This document shows positions 27,181 through 40,537 of a stretch of DNA of 64,000 nt, in pieces. Origin of the DNA: Clostridium porci (lineage in GTDB: Bacteria > Bacillota > Clostridia > Lachnospirales > Lachnospiraceae); contig NZ_VUMD01000012.1 in assembly GCF_009696375.1 (NCBI RefSeq), positions 79,307-143,306 of the forward strand, written 5' to 3'. The first letter of the stretch is position 1, and each line of letters opens with the position of its first letter. Under the pieces are notes generated by a model, which made no database searches, was not told where the DNA came from, and saw nothing but the letters and a program-made list of their open reading frames with translations. Made by a program: the position numbers and the translations under genes.

Positions 27181-28800
27181 ATGCGTTTATCAGACATTGA
27201 GTGTAATCAGAAGGAGCAGTGGGCGGCAGCAGGAATTAAACTGCCAGGATTTAACAGGAAGGCTATGAAAGAAGCCACAAGAGCCTGCCCCCAGTGGGTT
27301 CATTTCGGAGCAGGCAACATTTTCCGGGCTTTTCCGGCGGCGCTTCAGCAGAAGCTGTTGAATGAAGGGATAGAAAAGACAGGAATTATTGTGGCCGAGG
27401 GCTATGATTATGAAATTATTAGAAAGGCTTACAGGCGCCAGGACGATCTGAGCCTGCTGGTTACGCTTAAATCAAACGGAACCATTGATAAGACGGTTAT
27501 TGCAAGCGTTGCAGAGTCCCTGACCGTGGATCGCCAGGACGAGGCGGACTGGAGCCGGTTACAGGAGATTTTTGCAAGCAGTACCCTTCAGATGGTCAGC
27601 TTTACCATTACCGAGAAGGGCTACAGCCTCTACGCCCCGGATGGCTCCTTCCGTTTGGAGGTACAGAAGGATTTTGAAGCGGGCCCTTATAAGGCGGACA
27701 GCTACATCGGAAAGCTGGCGGCTTTATGCTACTGGAGGTATACCCATGGCGAGGCTCCTCTTTCTCTGGTCAGCATGGATAACTGCTCACACAACGGAGA
27801 TAAGCTGTTTGCGGCTGTAGATGCCTATGCAAAGGCATGGACAGAGAGAGAACTGGTAGACGAAGGCTTTCTTGCTTATATAGAAAACCCGGAAACGGTT
27901 GCTTTTCCCTGGAGCATGATTGATAAAATTACCCCCCGGCCTGACGACAGCGTTAAGAAAATGCTGGAGGAATGTGGATTTACTGATACAGAAAACCTTA
28001 TAACCAGTAAAAACACCTATGTGGCTCCTTTTGTAAATGCAGAGGAAACAGAATATCTTGTGATTGAAGATGCGTTTCCAAATGGGCGTCCCGCACTGGA
28101 GCGTGCAGGCGTTATATTTACAACCAGAGACACGGTAGAGCGTGTAGAGCGCATGAAAGTCTGCACCTGCCTGAATCCTCTCCATACCGCCCTGGCTGTA
28201 TACGGCTGTCTTCTTGGCTATACCAAGATCAGTGAGGAGATGAAGGATGAAGATCTGGTTAAAATGGTGGAGCGCATCGGATACAGGGAGGGCCTTCCTG
28301 TAGTAACGGACCCAGGTATCCTTTCACCCAGGAAGTTTATTGATGAAGTCCTTCAGATTCGTGTGCCCAATCCATTTATGCCTGATACGCCCCAGAGAAT
28401 TGCCTGCGATACTTCTCAAAAGCTGTCTATCCGTTTCGGGGAGACCATCAAGGAGTATATGGCAAGGCCAAAGCTGGATGTAACAGCCTTAAGGTTTATT
28501 CCTATGGTACAGGCGGGATGGTGCCGTTACCTTTTGGGGGTGGATGACGAGGGAAACACCTTTACCGTAAGCCCGGACCCAATGTATGAGAGTCTGGCGA
28601 AGCAGCTGGAGGGCGTAAGGATAGGAGAAGACTGCGATGTGCATGAGGCCCTGTCCCCCATTCTAAGCGATGCCAGAATTTTCGGAGTTAATTTATATGA
28701 GGCCGGACTGGGACACTATGTGGAGGAAGTGTTTGCCGAATTGATAGCGGGCAAGGGCGCTGTGAGAGCAACCCTTAAAAGGCATTTGTCAGAGGCTTAG
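27181..28800 (+). CDS. uxuB: Mannitol dehydrogenase family protein (fructuronate reductase-like)
   Basis: A 539 aa NAD(P)-dependent polyol or uronate dehydrogenase. The N-terminal Rossmann part begins around WVHFGAGNIFRAF. The C-terminal domain has the substrate motifs FPWSMIDKITPRP and CLNPLHTALAVYG (Asn and His of the K-N-N-H site). The length and the NIFRAF segment fit the UxuB-like group, in which fructuronate is reduced to mannonate, but mannitol or tagaturonate reductases look alike. The ATG at 27181 follows CAGGAGGAAAAAAGTG. No other uronate gene is adjacent, so the symbol is tentative. Confidence 0.75.
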   Translation: MRLSDIECNQKEQWAAAGIKLPGFNRKAMKEATRACPQWVHFGAGNIFRAFPAALQQKLLNEGIEKTGIIVAEGYDYEIIRKAYRRQDDLSLLVTLKSNGTIDKTVIASVAESLTVDRQDEADWSRLQEIFASSTLQMVSFTITEKGYSLYAPDGSFRLEVQKDFEAGPYKADSYIGKLAALCYWRYTHGEAPLSLVSMDNCSHNGDKLFAAVDAYAKAWTERELVDEGFLAYIENPETVAFPWSMIDKITPRPDDSVKKMLEECGFTDTENLITSKNTYVAPFVNAEETEYLVIEDAFPNGRPALERAGVIFTTRDTVERVERMKVCTCLNPLHTALAVYGCLLGYTKISEEMKDEDLVKMVERIGYREGLPVVTDPGILSPRKFIDEVLQIRVPNPFMPDTPQRIACDTSQKLSIRFGETIKEYMARPKLDVTALRFIPMVQAGWCRYLLGVDDEGNTFTVSPDPMYESLAKQLEGVRIGEDCDVHEALSPILSDARIFGVNLYEAGLGHYVEEVFAELIAGKGAVRATLKRHLSEA

Positions 28801-28844
28801 TTTTAAATGAATGTATAAGAAGGAGAGAATACGTAAAAGATGTG

Positions 28845-28909
28845 GAGGCTGTAAAGCAGAAATGTTTTTTTCATGGCAATTTCGTAAAACGCGGTTTTAT
28901 GACAGCCTC
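28845..28909 (+). other. Structured intergenic hairpin
   Basis: GAGGCTGT (28845) pairs with ACAGCCTC (28902) and encloses a second hairpin CGTAAAAC/GTTTTATG plus an ATG-T7-CAT palindrome. There is no T tail, so it is not a standard terminator; it may be a small RNA or the folded 3' end of the upstream mRNA. The rest of 28801-29100 is AT-rich and without a gene. Confidence 0.4.
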
Positions 28910-29100
28910 ATTAGAATTTACAATAATTGGAATAAATTAATAAAATTGTAATAAAACTGTCATATTTTATATACAAATAGCAAAAAATATGCTATTATAT
29001 TTGAGAACGAGTGGAAACATGCGCCGGAACCACCGAACTTACAGGCTTTTTGCCTTTGATCATAGATGAAATATTAGATAGAAAAGGACAGAGGTTACCA

Positions 29101-30417
29101 ATGAAAAGGTGGATAATAGCAGGCGTGCTTGCTCTGGCTTTAGTGGGATGCTCCCGGTATGAGCCGCTGGAGGATGGGTCCAATGCGGCAGTGGGAATTT
29201 CCCGGCCAGAGACCGGACAGACAGTTAAGGTGGAAGAAGAGGCAGCTTCTTCTGAAGAAGAGGTTATTTCCATTTCCACCTATCCTCCAAGAGGAGCTGT
29301 GAAGGTTAAGGGCATTTACGTATCTGCTTATGTGGCCGGAACCGGCGACATGATGGATAAAATTATTGAAGAGATTGACAGGACAGAGCTGAACGCCGTG
29401 GTTATTGATGTGAAGGATGATCAGGGCAGGATCACATTTGCAATGGATTCCCCTACTGTAAATGAGATTGGGGCCTGCCAGGTGTTTATTAAGGATCTTC
29501 CTGGACTTATGCAGAAGCTGAAGGAGCATAATATCTATCCCATTGCCAGAGTGGTGGCCTTCAGAGACCCTTACCTTGCGGAGAAGAAGCCGGAATGGAG
29601 CCTTCATGTGGCTGACGGAAGCATTTACAGGGATCATAAAGGACTGGCCTGGGTGAATCCCTATAAGCAGGAGGTATGGGATTATCTGGTAGAGGTAGGG
29701 AAGCAGGCCGGAGAGTTGGGCTTTAAGGAGATCCAGTTCGATTATATCCGATTTGCGGTAGACAGCACCATGAAGGATGTGGTTTTTGACGATGCAGATA
29801 CCCTGGGACGCAGTAAGACGGAGGCTATAACGGAGTTTATCAGCTACGCCTACGACAGGCTTGCAAGGGAAGGGCTTTATGTATCTGCCGATGTATTCGG
29901 AACCATTATGCGCAGCCAGGAGGACGCGGACTCAGTGGGCCAAAGGTACACGGAGATGGCGGAGTATTTGGACTATATTTGCCCCATGATTTATCCTTCT
30001 CATTATAGTCCGGGGAATTTTGGTATTGAAAATCCGGACAAAGAGCCTTATGATACGATAAGGAATGCTTTGAAGGGCTCCAGGGAGCTGCTGGCGGCGG
30101 CTGAGAAGGAGGGCAGTACCCAGGCCATTGTGCGGCCCTGGCTTCAGGATTTTACAGCCTCCTATTTGGCAGATTATATCGATTACAAGGATGAGCAGGT
30201 AAGGGCCCAGATTCAGGCGGTGTATGACGCAGGATATGATGAGTGGATTCTTTGGGATGCAGGTGTGAGCTATCATTATGGAGGGCTTCTGTCTCCCGAA
30301 GAGGCTGCTGCAGAGGAGGCGCGGATCGCAGAGTCCAGAGAAGCCCTGCTGCCGGAGGCTACGACGGAGCCGGAGTCAGAGCCAGGGATACCGGAGGAGC
30401 CAGCCTCTGACTCCTGA
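29101..30417 (+). CDS. Lipoprotein with glycosidase-like (DUF4015) domain
   Basis: A 438 aa exported lipoprotein: signal MKRWIIAGVLALALVGC with lipobox Cys17, an acidic Ser/Glu-rich spacer, then a TIM-barrel-like domain from KVKGIYVSAYVAGTG to ILWDAGVSYHYGG. The segments VVIDVKDDQGRITF, EIQFDYIRFAVD and YICPMIYPSHY are typical of the DUF4015 putative glycoside hydrolases. The acidic residues in DVKDD and QFDYIRF may be catalytic. A Pro/Glu-rich tail ends the protein. The start was chosen for the signal peptide and for GAGGTTACCA; a longer frame from 29011 spoils the signal. Confidence 0.8.
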   Translation: MKRWIIAGVLALALVGCSRYEPLEDGSNAAVGISRPETGQTVKVEEEAASSEEEVISISTYPPRGAVKVKGIYVSAYVAGTGDMMDKIIEEIDRTELNAVVIDVKDDQGRITFAMDSPTVNEIGACQVFIKDLPGLMQKLKEHNIYPIARVVAFRDPYLAEKKPEWSLHVADGSIYRDHKGLAWVNPYKQEVWDYLVEVGKQAGELGFKEIQFDYIRFAVDSTMKDVVFDDADTLGRSKTEAITEFISYAYDRLAREGLYVSADVFGTIMRSQEDADSVGQRYTEMAEYLDYICPMIYPSHYSPGNFGIENPDKEPYDTIRNALKGSRELLAAAEKEGSTQAIVRPWLQDFTASYLADYIDYKDEQVRAQIQAVYDAGYDEWILWDAGVSYHYGGLLSPEEAAAEEARIAESREALLPEATTEPESEPGIPEEPASDS

Positions 30418-30773
30418 GCCGGCTAAAAATAGGATGCCGGCAGGTAGGTGTATATGACAGATGGAGCAGACCAGGATTTAGGGAGCATCATATTTACCAG
30501 TGTTAAAGAACAGGCTGTGACAGATTGCTGAGATGGATGGCAATGCGTGTGCGGTATATCAGACTCTTTGCAGTTAGTACCGGATGCATGCCGGTTCCTG
30601 GAGCTATAGATACAGGAGGCTGGCAGGGAGAAGCACCTCTGGGTACGGAGCTTAGATACAGATTGGAAGAGAAGGTGCTTAAGGCAGGACAGAAACATTC
30701 CGTCCTGCCTTTTTCAGCCGTGGAGCTGAATGAAAAGGCGAAAAGAAATATGGCTTAAAGGATGGTGAACATT
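30418..30773 (+). other. Intergenic region with terminator before uvrC
   Basis: No gene is supportable here. A very strong terminator (AAGGCAGGAC at 30681 with GTCCTGCCTT, then T residues) ends at 30715, 59 bases before uvrC. It is probably the end of the lipoprotein transcript or of a small RNA starting around 30430. Short frames in the stretch lack ribosome binding sites. Confidence 0.5.
30681..30715 (+). terminator. Strong terminator upstream of uvrC
   Basis: A ten-base perfect GC-rich stem, AAGGCAGGAC with GTCCTGCCTT, followed by TTTTC. Confidence 0.85.
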
Positions 30774-32681
30774 ATGTTTGATTTGGAGGAGGAATTGAGG
30801 AAGCTGCCGGCCAGTCCGGGAGTTTATCTTATGCATAATAGCAGAGATGAAATTATTTATGTTGGAAAGGCGGTTAGCCTGAAGAACAGGGTGAGGCAGT
30901 ATTTCCAGAGCAGCCGGAATAAGACCTCAAAAATTGAGCAGATGGTGTCTCATATTGCCTGGTTTGAGTACATTATTACGGACTCGGAGCTGGAAGCTCT
31001 GGTTTTGGAGTGCAACCTGATCAAGGAGCACAGGCCCAGATACAACACTATGCTTAAGGATGATAAGGGATATCCCTATATCAAGGCTACGGTTGGTGAG
31101 GAATTTCCAAGGATTTTCATGGCCAGAGAACGGAAGAAGGACGGGAGGAGCAAATACTTCGGTCCCTTTACCAGCATGGGAGCTGTGAAGGATACCCTGG
31201 ATTTGATTCACAAGCTGTATCATATACGTACCTGTAGCCGGAGCCTGCCAAAGGATATCGGGAAGGACAGGCCCTGCCTGAATTATCATATTAAGCAATG
31301 CGACGCTCCCTGCCAGGGGTATATTTCTGCGGAACAATACCGTGAGAAATTTAATCAGGCCCTGGAGTTTATGAATGGAAGGTACGAGCCGTTGCTCAAA
31401 CAGTTAGAGGAGAAGATGGAGGCTGCCTCAAAGGCGCTGGAGTTTGAGCGGGCCATTGAGTACAGAGAGCTTTTGAGCAGTGTAAAGAAGATTTCCCAGA
31501 AGCAGAAGATTACCAGTTCCAGTATGGAGGATCGGGATATTGTGGCTATGGCCAGAGATGAGAAGGACGCGGTGGTTCAGGTGTTCTTTATACGGGAGGG
31601 AAAGCTGATCGGCAGGGATCATTTTCATGTATCAGCAGCTACTGCGGAGGACGATGGAGAGATCCTGGACAGCTTTGTAAAGCAATTCTATACAGGAACG
31701 CCTTTTATTCCCAGAGAGCTGTGGCTTCAGTATCCGCTGGCTGAGGAGGAAATCATCAGCCAGTGGCTTTCTGTAAAAAGGGGACAGAAGGTGAAGCTTG
31801 TAGTTCCGAAAAAAGGCGAGAGGGAGCGGCTGGTGGAGCTGGCCGCAAAGAACGCGGCCCTTGTGCTGAGTCAGGATAAGGAACGGATTAAGAAGGAGGA
31901 GCTTCGGACCATAGGAGCAATGAATCAGATTGGAGACTGGATCGGGCTGGAGGGGGTGCGCAGGCTGGAGGCCTATGATATTTCTAATACCAGCGGTGTG
32001 GAGTCTGTGGGCTCTATGGTCGTGTATGAGGACGGAAAGCCAAAGCGAAGCGATTATAGAAAGTTTAAGATTAAGACGGTTCAGGGCCCTAATGATTATG
32101 CTTCGATGGAGGAAGTGCTTACCAGACGGTTTAGCCATGGAATAAAGGAGGCCCAAGAGCTTAAGGAGAAGGGCGAGGATTTAAGTCTTGGAAATTTCAC
32201 ACGGTTTCCTGACCTGATTATGATGGATGGCGGACGCGGACAGGTGAACATCGCCCTGAAGGTTCTTCAAAAGCTGGGACTGTTTATTCCTGTGTGCGGT
32301 ATGGTCAAGGACGATAACCACAGAACAAGAGGGCTTTATTATAACAATAGGGAAGTGCCTGTTGACAGGCATTCAGAAGGATTCCGGCTGATAACCAGGA
32401 TACAGGATGAGGCTCACCGGTTTGCTATCGAGTACCATAGGAGCCTGAGAGGAAAGGGACAGGTGCGGTCTATTCTGGATGAGATTTCGGGAATCGGGCC
32501 TGCCAGGAGAAAGGCGCTGATGCGTCATTTTAAGGATATAGAGGCTGTGCGGACAGCAGATGTGGAGGAGCTGGAAGCAGCGCCTCAGATGAATAAACGA
32601 GCAGCAGAGGCTGTGTACCGTTTCTTTCATGAGAAAAAGGAAACCCCATATTTTGGAAATGGGAATGGAGAAAACACATGA
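30774..32681 (+). CDS. uvrC: Excinuclease ABC subunit C
   Basis: A 635 aa nuclease that makes both incisions in nucleotide excision repair with UvrA and UvrB. In order: GIY-YIG nuclease domain ([18 protein letters not shown]), UVR helix pair that binds UvrB ([14 protein letters not shown] around residue 215), RNase H-like 5' nuclease domain ([20 protein letters not shown]) and C-terminal helix-hairpin-helix ([16 protein letters not shown]). ATG at 30774 was preferred over 30762 because MFDLEEEL is the usual N-terminus. It heads the conserved uvrC-hprK-murB-rapZ-whiA block. Confidence 0.96.
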   Translation: MFDLEEELRKLPASPGVYLMHNSRDEIIYVGKAVSLKNRVRQYFQSSRNKTSKIEQMVSHIAWFEYIITDSELEALVLECNLIKEHRPRYNTMLKDDKGYPYIKATVGEEFPRIFMARERKKDGRSKYFGPFTSMGAVKDTLDLIHKLYHIRTCSRSLPKDIGKDRPCLNYHIKQCDAPCQGYISAEQYREKFNQALEFMNGRYEPLLKQLEEKMEAASKALEFERAIEYRELLSSVKKISQKQKITSSSMEDRDIVAMARDEKDAVVQVFFIREGKLIGRDHFHVSAATAEDDGEILDSFVKQFYTGTPFIPRELWLQYPLAEEEIISQWLSVKRGQKVKLVVPKKGERERLVELAAKNAALVLSQDKERIKKEELRTIGAMNQIGDWIGLEGVRRLEAYDISNTSGVESVGSMVVYEDGKPKRSDYRKFKIKTVQGPNDYASMEEVLTRRFSHGIKEAQELKEKGEDLSLGNFTRFPDLIMMDGGRGQVNIALKVLQKLGLFIPVCGMVKDDNHRTRGLYYNNREVPVDRHSEGFRLITRIQDEAHRFAIEYHRSLRGKGQVRSILDEISGIGPARRKALMRHFKDIEAVRTADVEELEAAPQMNKRAAEAVYRFFHEKKETPYFGNGNGENT

Positions 32682-32758
32682 CAACCTGTCTAAAGTGTGA
32701 TAGTATGTATAGAAGCGACAGGCTGTAAGGAAGAAACTGCTTTAAGGGGGTAACAATC

Positions 32759-33691
32759 ATGCATGGAGTAACTATATCGGAATTAATTGAAAAAATGAAG
32801 CTTATAAACACCACTCCGGATATTGACACCGATAAGATCGTGCTGACTCACCCGGATGTGAACCGTCCGGCTTTGCAACTTACTGGTTTTTTTGATCATT
32901 TTGACAGAGAGCGTGTTCAGATCATTGGATACGTGGAGCAGGCATATATTAATACTATGGAGAGGGAGCATAAGCGCCAGATGTATGATAAGCTGACCTC
33001 CAGCCAGATTCCCTGCCTTGTGTTCAGCCGGGGGCAGGAGCCGGATGAGGACATTCTGGAGTATTGCAATTACTATGGGGTTCCCTGTTTGGTATCCCAC
33101 AAGACTACTTCCTCCCTGATGGCGGAGGTGATCCGCTGGCTGAATGTTAAGCTGGCTCCCTGCATCAGCATTCACGGCGTTTTGATTGATGTATTTGGCG
33201 AGGGAGTGCTGATTATGGGTGAGAGCGGCATTGGCAAGAGCGAGGCAGCTCTGGAACTGATTAAACGAGGACACCGTCTTGTAACGGATGATGTGGTTGA
33301 GATACGGAAGGTAAGTGACGACACCCTGATTGGAAATGCGCCTGATATTACAAAGCATTTTATTGAGCTGCGCGGAATCGGAATCGTGGATGTTAAGACT
33401 CTTTTTGGTGTGGAGAGCGTCAAGGAGACTCAGTCCATTGATATGGTGATCAAGCTGGAGGACTGGAATAGGGATAAGGAGTATGATCGGTTGGGTCTGG
33501 AAGATCAGTATACGGAATTTTTGGGCAATCAGGTAGTATGCCATACCATTCCCATTCGTCCCGGCCGTAATCTGGCGATTATCGTTGAGTCCGCCGCTGT
33601 CAATTACCGCCAGAAGAAAATGGGCTACAATGCGGCTCAGGAGCTGTACAACCGAGTGCAGGCCAATATCGGAAAGGCCAGCCAGGATTAG
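32759..33691 (+). CDS. hprK: HPr kinase/phosphorylase
   Basis: A 310 aa sensor enzyme that phosphorylates Ser46 of HPr or Crh in response to glycolytic intermediates and removes the phosphate when inorganic phosphate is high, controlling carbon catabolite repression. The Walker A motif is GESGIGKS at residues 154-161, and the family signature IELRGIGIVDVKTLFG follows. AAGGGGGTAAC precedes the ATG. A likely substrate, the Crh-like protein, is encoded 3 kb downstream in the same gene block. Confidence 0.96.
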   Translation: MHGVTISELIEKMKLINTTPDIDTDKIVLTHPDVNRPALQLTGFFDHFDRERVQIIGYVEQAYINTMEREHKRQMYDKLTSSQIPCLVFSRGQEPDEDILEYCNYYGVPCLVSHKTTSSLMAEVIRWLNVKLAPCISIHGVLIDVFGEGVLIMGESGIGKSEAALELIKRGHRLVTDDVVEIRKVSDDTLIGNAPDITKHFIELRGIGIVDVKTLFGVESVKETQSIDMVIKLEDWNRDKEYDRLGLEDQYTEFLGNQVVCHTIPIRPGRNLAIIVESAAVNYRQKKMGYNAAQELYNRVQANIGKASQD

Positions 33692-33777
33692 CCTGCTCGT
33701 TTGCGGGCTTGGGCCAATAAAAACATGAGGAGCAGGCCGGAATTATTTTGCGCAAATCAATGGTTAGTGAGGAATGT

Positions 33778-34704
33778 ATGTTGAATTTGGAGCGTATGCT
33801 AAAAGAGGCGCTTGTCTCTGAGGAATCAGTGCTTATGACCATGGAGCCCATGAGCAGGCACACCACCTTCCGTATCGGAGGGCCGGCCGAGTTTTTCGCA
33901 GGTCCATCAAATGAAAAGGAACTGTCAGCGGTCATTCGTCTGTGCAGGGAATATAACGTTCCCTGGAGTATACTGGGAAATGGCAGCAATCTTCTGGTCA
34001 GTGATAAGGGAGTGGAGGGTGTTGTCATTGCTATGGAGCAGGGCTGGAATTATGGGCGGGTTCAGGGCAGCAGGCTGACAGCGGGAGCCGGTTTGCTTTT
34101 AAGCAGGGCCGCGCATTTGGCATTAGACGCATCCCTAGAGGGAATGGAATTTGCCGCAGGGATTCCCGGTACGGTAGGAGGCGCTCTGGTGATGAACGCA
34201 GGAGCCTACGGCTCTGAGATTAAGGAAGTGCTGGAGTCTGCCAGGTTGATGACGCCCCAGGGGGAGATTCTCAGCTTAAAGGCAGAGGATCTGAGGATGG
34301 GATACCGTACCAGTATGATACCAGAAGCAGGCTGCGTGGCACTGGAGGCTGTTTTTCAGCTGAAGCCGGGGAAGCAGAGCGAGATTGAGAGCCGTATAAA
34401 GGATCTGGCGGTACGCCGCAGGCAGAAGCAGCCCTTGGAATATCCCAGCGCAGGCAGTACCTTTAAGCGCCCTTATGGATATTTTGCCGGGAAGCTGATA
34501 GAGGATGCAGGGCTTCGGGGATATAAAATGGGGGGAGCCCAGGTGTCGGAGAAGCACTGCGGCTTTGTAATCAACAGGGGTGGAGCTACGGCTACGGATG
34601 TGCTGAACCTTTGCAGACATATCCAGGAGAAGGTGAAGGCTGCCGCTGGCGTGGAGCTGGAGATGGAGGTAAAGCGCTGGGGCGATTTTTCAAATACTCT
34701 CTGA
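33778..34704 (+). CDS. murB: UDP-N-acetylenolpyruvoylglucosamine reductase
   Basis: A 308 aa FAD enzyme that reduces the enolpyruvyl group to lactyl in UDP-MurNAc synthesis. The FAD-binding segment is VPWSILGNGSNLLVSDKG, followed by GMEFAAGIPGTVGGALVMNAG, and the catalytic serine lies in YPSAGSTFKRP. Length and motifs fit type IIb enzymes. ATG at 33778 was chosen because GAGGAATGT precedes it; a TTG at 33748 extends the frame without a good site. Confidence 0.95.
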   Translation: MLNLERMLKEALVSEESVLMTMEPMSRHTTFRIGGPAEFFAGPSNEKELSAVIRLCREYNVPWSILGNGSNLLVSDKGVEGVVIAMEQGWNYGRVQGSRLTAGAGLLLSRAAHLALDASLEGMEFAAGIPGTVGGALVMNAGAYGSEIKEVLESARLMTPQGEILSLKAEDLRMGYRTSMIPEAGCVALEAVFQLKPGKQSEIESRIKDLAVRRRQKQPLEYPSAGSTFKRPYGYFAGKLIEDAGLRGYKMGGAQVSEKHCGFVINRGGATATDVLNLCRHIQEKVKAAAGVELEMEVKRWGDFSNTL

Positions 34705-34737
34705 AAAAACAGTAGGATATCTAACTGAGGTGGACAA

Positions 34738-35607
34738 ATGAAGCTTGTAATTGTAACTGGAATGTCAGGAGCGGGAAAGACAGTGGCGCTGAAAATGCTG
34801 GAGGATCTTGGATTTTACTGTGTAGATAATCTGCCTATAACCCTGGTAGATAAATTTGTCCAGCTGGTCTGCGGGGGCAGTGAGATTAAACAGGCAGCCA
34901 TTGGAATGGATATACGCAGCGGCGAGGATTTAAGCTGCCTGGACGCCATTTTAAGTAGATGGAGGAAACAGGAGCTGGAATTCTATGTTTTGTTTCTGGA
35001 TGCCAGCGACGCCATACTGATTAAGCGATTTAAAGAAACACGGCGCAGCCATCCCTTAGCTGCCGCTGGCAGGCTGGATAAGGGAATTGAGAAGGAAAGG
35101 GCCAAGCTGGAGTTTTTGAAGCGGGACGCAGATTATATCATTGATACCAGCCAGCTCTTGACCAGAGAGCTGAAGGTGGAGCTGGAGAAGATATTTCTGG
35201 AGGATCAGGATTATAACAATATGTTTGTAACTATTTTGTCCTTTGGCTTTAAGTACGGGATACCGGAGGATGCGGATCTGGTCTTCGACGTGCGGTTTCT
35301 GCCTAATCCTTACTATGTAGAGGAGCTACGCCTTCTCACAGGAGAGGATGAGGCAGTGAGGAGGTTTGTGATGAAGGGAGGGACAGCCGCCCAGTTTCTG
35401 TCCAGACTTTACGATATGATCGATTTTCTCCTGCCCAATTACATCAAGGAGGGCAAGAATCAGCTGGTGGTCGCCATCGGCTGTACCGGAGGAAAGCACC
35501 GTTCTGTGACAGTGGCAAAAGCTCTTTGCAGCCACCTGCAGGGGTCTGAGAAATATGGACTTAAGATAGAGCACAGGGATGTTGATAAGGATAACAAAAG
35601 GAAGTAG
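34738..35607 (+). CDS. rapZ: RapZ/YvcJ family nucleotide-binding protein
   Basis: A 289 aa GTP/ATP-binding protein with Walker A GMSGAGKT at residues 8-15, the segment GFYCVDNLP, and the C-terminal GCTGGKHRSVT typical of RapZ. In enterobacteria it guides RNase E to a small RNA; in Firmicutes (YvcJ) the role is less clear. GAGGTGG precedes the ATG. The usual neighbour yvcK is missing: whiA starts three bases after the stop. Confidence 0.93.
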   Translation: MKLVIVTGMSGAGKTVALKMLEDLGFYCVDNLPITLVDKFVQLVCGGSEIKQAAIGMDIRSGEDLSCLDAILSRWRKQELEFYVLFLDASDAILIKRFKETRRSHPLAAAGRLDKGIEKERAKLEFLKRDADYIIDTSQLLTRELKVELEKIFLEDQDYNNMFVTILSFGFKYGIPEDADLVFDVRFLPNPYYVEELRLLTGEDEAVRRFVMKGGTAAQFLSRLYDMIDFLLPNYIKEGKNQLVVAIGCTGGKHRSVTVAKALCSHLQGSEKYGLKIEHRDVDKDNKRK

Positions 35608-35609
35608 CG

Positions 35610-36578
35610 GTGAATGAAATGTCATTTTCTTCCAGAGTAAAAGAGGAGCTTTCAAGGCAGCTTCCTGCTGCCAGGCATTGCCAGATTGCGGAGATTGCTG
35701 CAATTTTAAGCCTTTGCGGACGGGTGAAAATATCGGCTTTAGATGATTTTTCCATAGAAATTCATACGGAAAATGTGGCAGTTGCGAGAAAGTACTTTAC
35801 ATTATTAAAAAAAACATTTAATATATGTAATGACGTCCTGATCCGCAGAGGAGCTTGTCTGAAGCGGAACAGAACCTATATCGCAGCAGTCGGGGAACAT
35901 AAGGATGCACTTAAGGTGCTGCAGGCAGCCAAGCTCATAGACGACCAGGGGGAGATTCGGGAGAATCTTTCCCTCGGCAGCAATGTGGTTGTTCAGAACA
36001 CCTGCTGTAAAAGGGCCTTTATCCGCGGCACATTTCTGGCAGCAGGTTCTATCAGCGATCCGGAGAAGTTTTACCACTTTGAGATTGTCTGCCCTTCCAT
36101 GGCTAAGGCAAAGCAGCTGAGGAATATAATTGCTTCCTTTGATATTGAAGCTAAGATAGTGCTTCGGAAGAGGTATTATGTGGTTTATATCAAGGAGGGA
36201 AGCCAGATTGTGGACATCCTTAATGTGATGGAAGCGCCGGTAGCTCTTATGGAGCTTGAAAATATCCGTATTTTGAAGGAGATAAGCAACAGTGTTAACC
36301 GGCAGGTGAATTGTGAGACTGCGAACATAAATAAAACGGTGTCTGCTGCTGTAAAACAGATTGAAGACATTCGCTTTATCAGGGATACAGTTGGTTTTGA
36401 CGGGCTGCCTGACGGCCTTCGGGAAATGGCCCTCATACGTCTGGAACGGCCAGAGGCCAGCCTTAAGGAGCTGGGGGAAGCTTTGGAACCGCCGGTGGGC
36501 AAATCAGGCGTAAACCATCGTTTAAGGAAGCTGGGGCTTATAGCAGAAGAACTGCGCGGACAGCGCCCGGACAGATAG
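35610..36578 (+). CDS. whiA: Sporulation/cell division regulator WhiA
   Basis: A 322 aa DNA-binding protein with an N-terminal pair of LAGLIDADG-like domains (SFSSRVKEELSRQ start, then KRAFIRGTFLAAGSI) and a C-terminal helix-turn-helix (SLKELGEALEPPVGKSGVNHRL). In Firmicutes it affects division and chromosome segregation. The start is GTG at 35610 with AAAAGGAAG at good distance; ATG at 35619 is the alternative. It is tightly linked to rapZ. Confidence 0.93.
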   Translation: MNEMSFSSRVKEELSRQLPAARHCQIAEIAAILSLCGRVKISALDDFSIEIHTENVAVARKYFTLLKKTFNICNDVLIRRGACLKRNRTYIAAVGEHKDALKVLQAAKLIDDQGEIRENLSLGSNVVVQNTCCKRAFIRGTFLAAGSISDPEKFYHFEIVCPSMAKAKQLRNIIASFDIEAKIVLRKRYYVVYIKEGSQIVDILNVMEAPVALMELENIRILKEISNSVNRQVNCETANINKTVSAAVKQIEDIRFIRDTVGFDGLPDGLREMALIRLERPEASLKELGEALEPPVGKSGVNHRLRKLGLIAEELRGQRPDR

Positions 36579-36612
36579 CTCAGAGTGTTTGGTTGGAATG
36601 AGGAGGATAATT

Positions 36613-36867
36613 ATGGTTAAGAAGTCAGTGACAGTTGGATTGTTATCGGGTTTGGAGGCAAGACCGGCAGCTATGCTTGTACAGGTTGCAAGCCAGTATG
36701 CCAGCAGTATCTATCTGGAGAGGGAATCAAAGCGTGTGAATGCAAAGAGTATTATGGGAATGATGACCCTTGGACTTGCAGCCGGAGATGCTATTACGGT
36801 GGAAGCAGAGGGAGAAGATGAGGAAAAAGCAGTTTCTGAGATTGAGAAGCTTCTTGGGGCTCAATGA
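36613..36867 (+). CDS. Crh-like HPr paralogue without the active histidine
   Basis: An 84 aa HPr-fold protein. The usual GxHARPA active site reads SGLEARPAAM, so Glu replaces His15, while Ser46 in NAKSIMGMM is kept. It should therefore be phosphorylated by HPr kinase at Ser46 but not carry PTS phosphate, the arrangement of Bacillus Crh (which has Gln there). Together with hprK in the same block this suggests a dedicated catabolite-repression cofactor for CcpA-like proteins. AGGAGGATAATT precedes the ATG. Confidence 0.88.
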   Translation: MVKKSVTVGLLSGLEARPAAMLVQVASQYASSIYLERESKRVNAKSIMGMMTLGLAAGDAITVEAEGEDEEKAVSEIEKLLGAQ

Positions 36868-36898
36868 GCATCCTTTATATCGGGATGATAGATGAGCA

Positions 36899-36936
36899 TA
36901 AGAGCCAGACAGATATGTGTCTGGTTCTTTTCTTTT
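36899..36936 (+). terminator. Terminator of the uvrC-crh block
   Basis: AAGAGCCAGAC pairs with GTCTGGTTCTT, followed by a T-rich tail. Confidence 0.8.
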
Positions 36937-37004
36937 ATTCAGATTTGTGATAGACTAATGTTTGTATATACATAGAAAGCAGATGAAAAAAGGAGAATGA
37001 ACCA

Positions 37005-40475
<3,471 letters not shown>

Positions 40476-40537
40476 GTGAAATGCATTAGAATAGCGTTGT
40501 GCATAATAACGAGAGAAAGAGAGCGAGGTAAATTGCT

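Noticed and set aside
30525..30758. 77-codon frame before uvrC
   Set aside because: It reads through a strong terminator hairpin, has no ribosome binding site and an unlikely protein composition.
32783..33544. 253-codon minus-strand frame inside hprK
   Set aside because: It mirrors the hprK reading frame and lacks a ribosome binding site.
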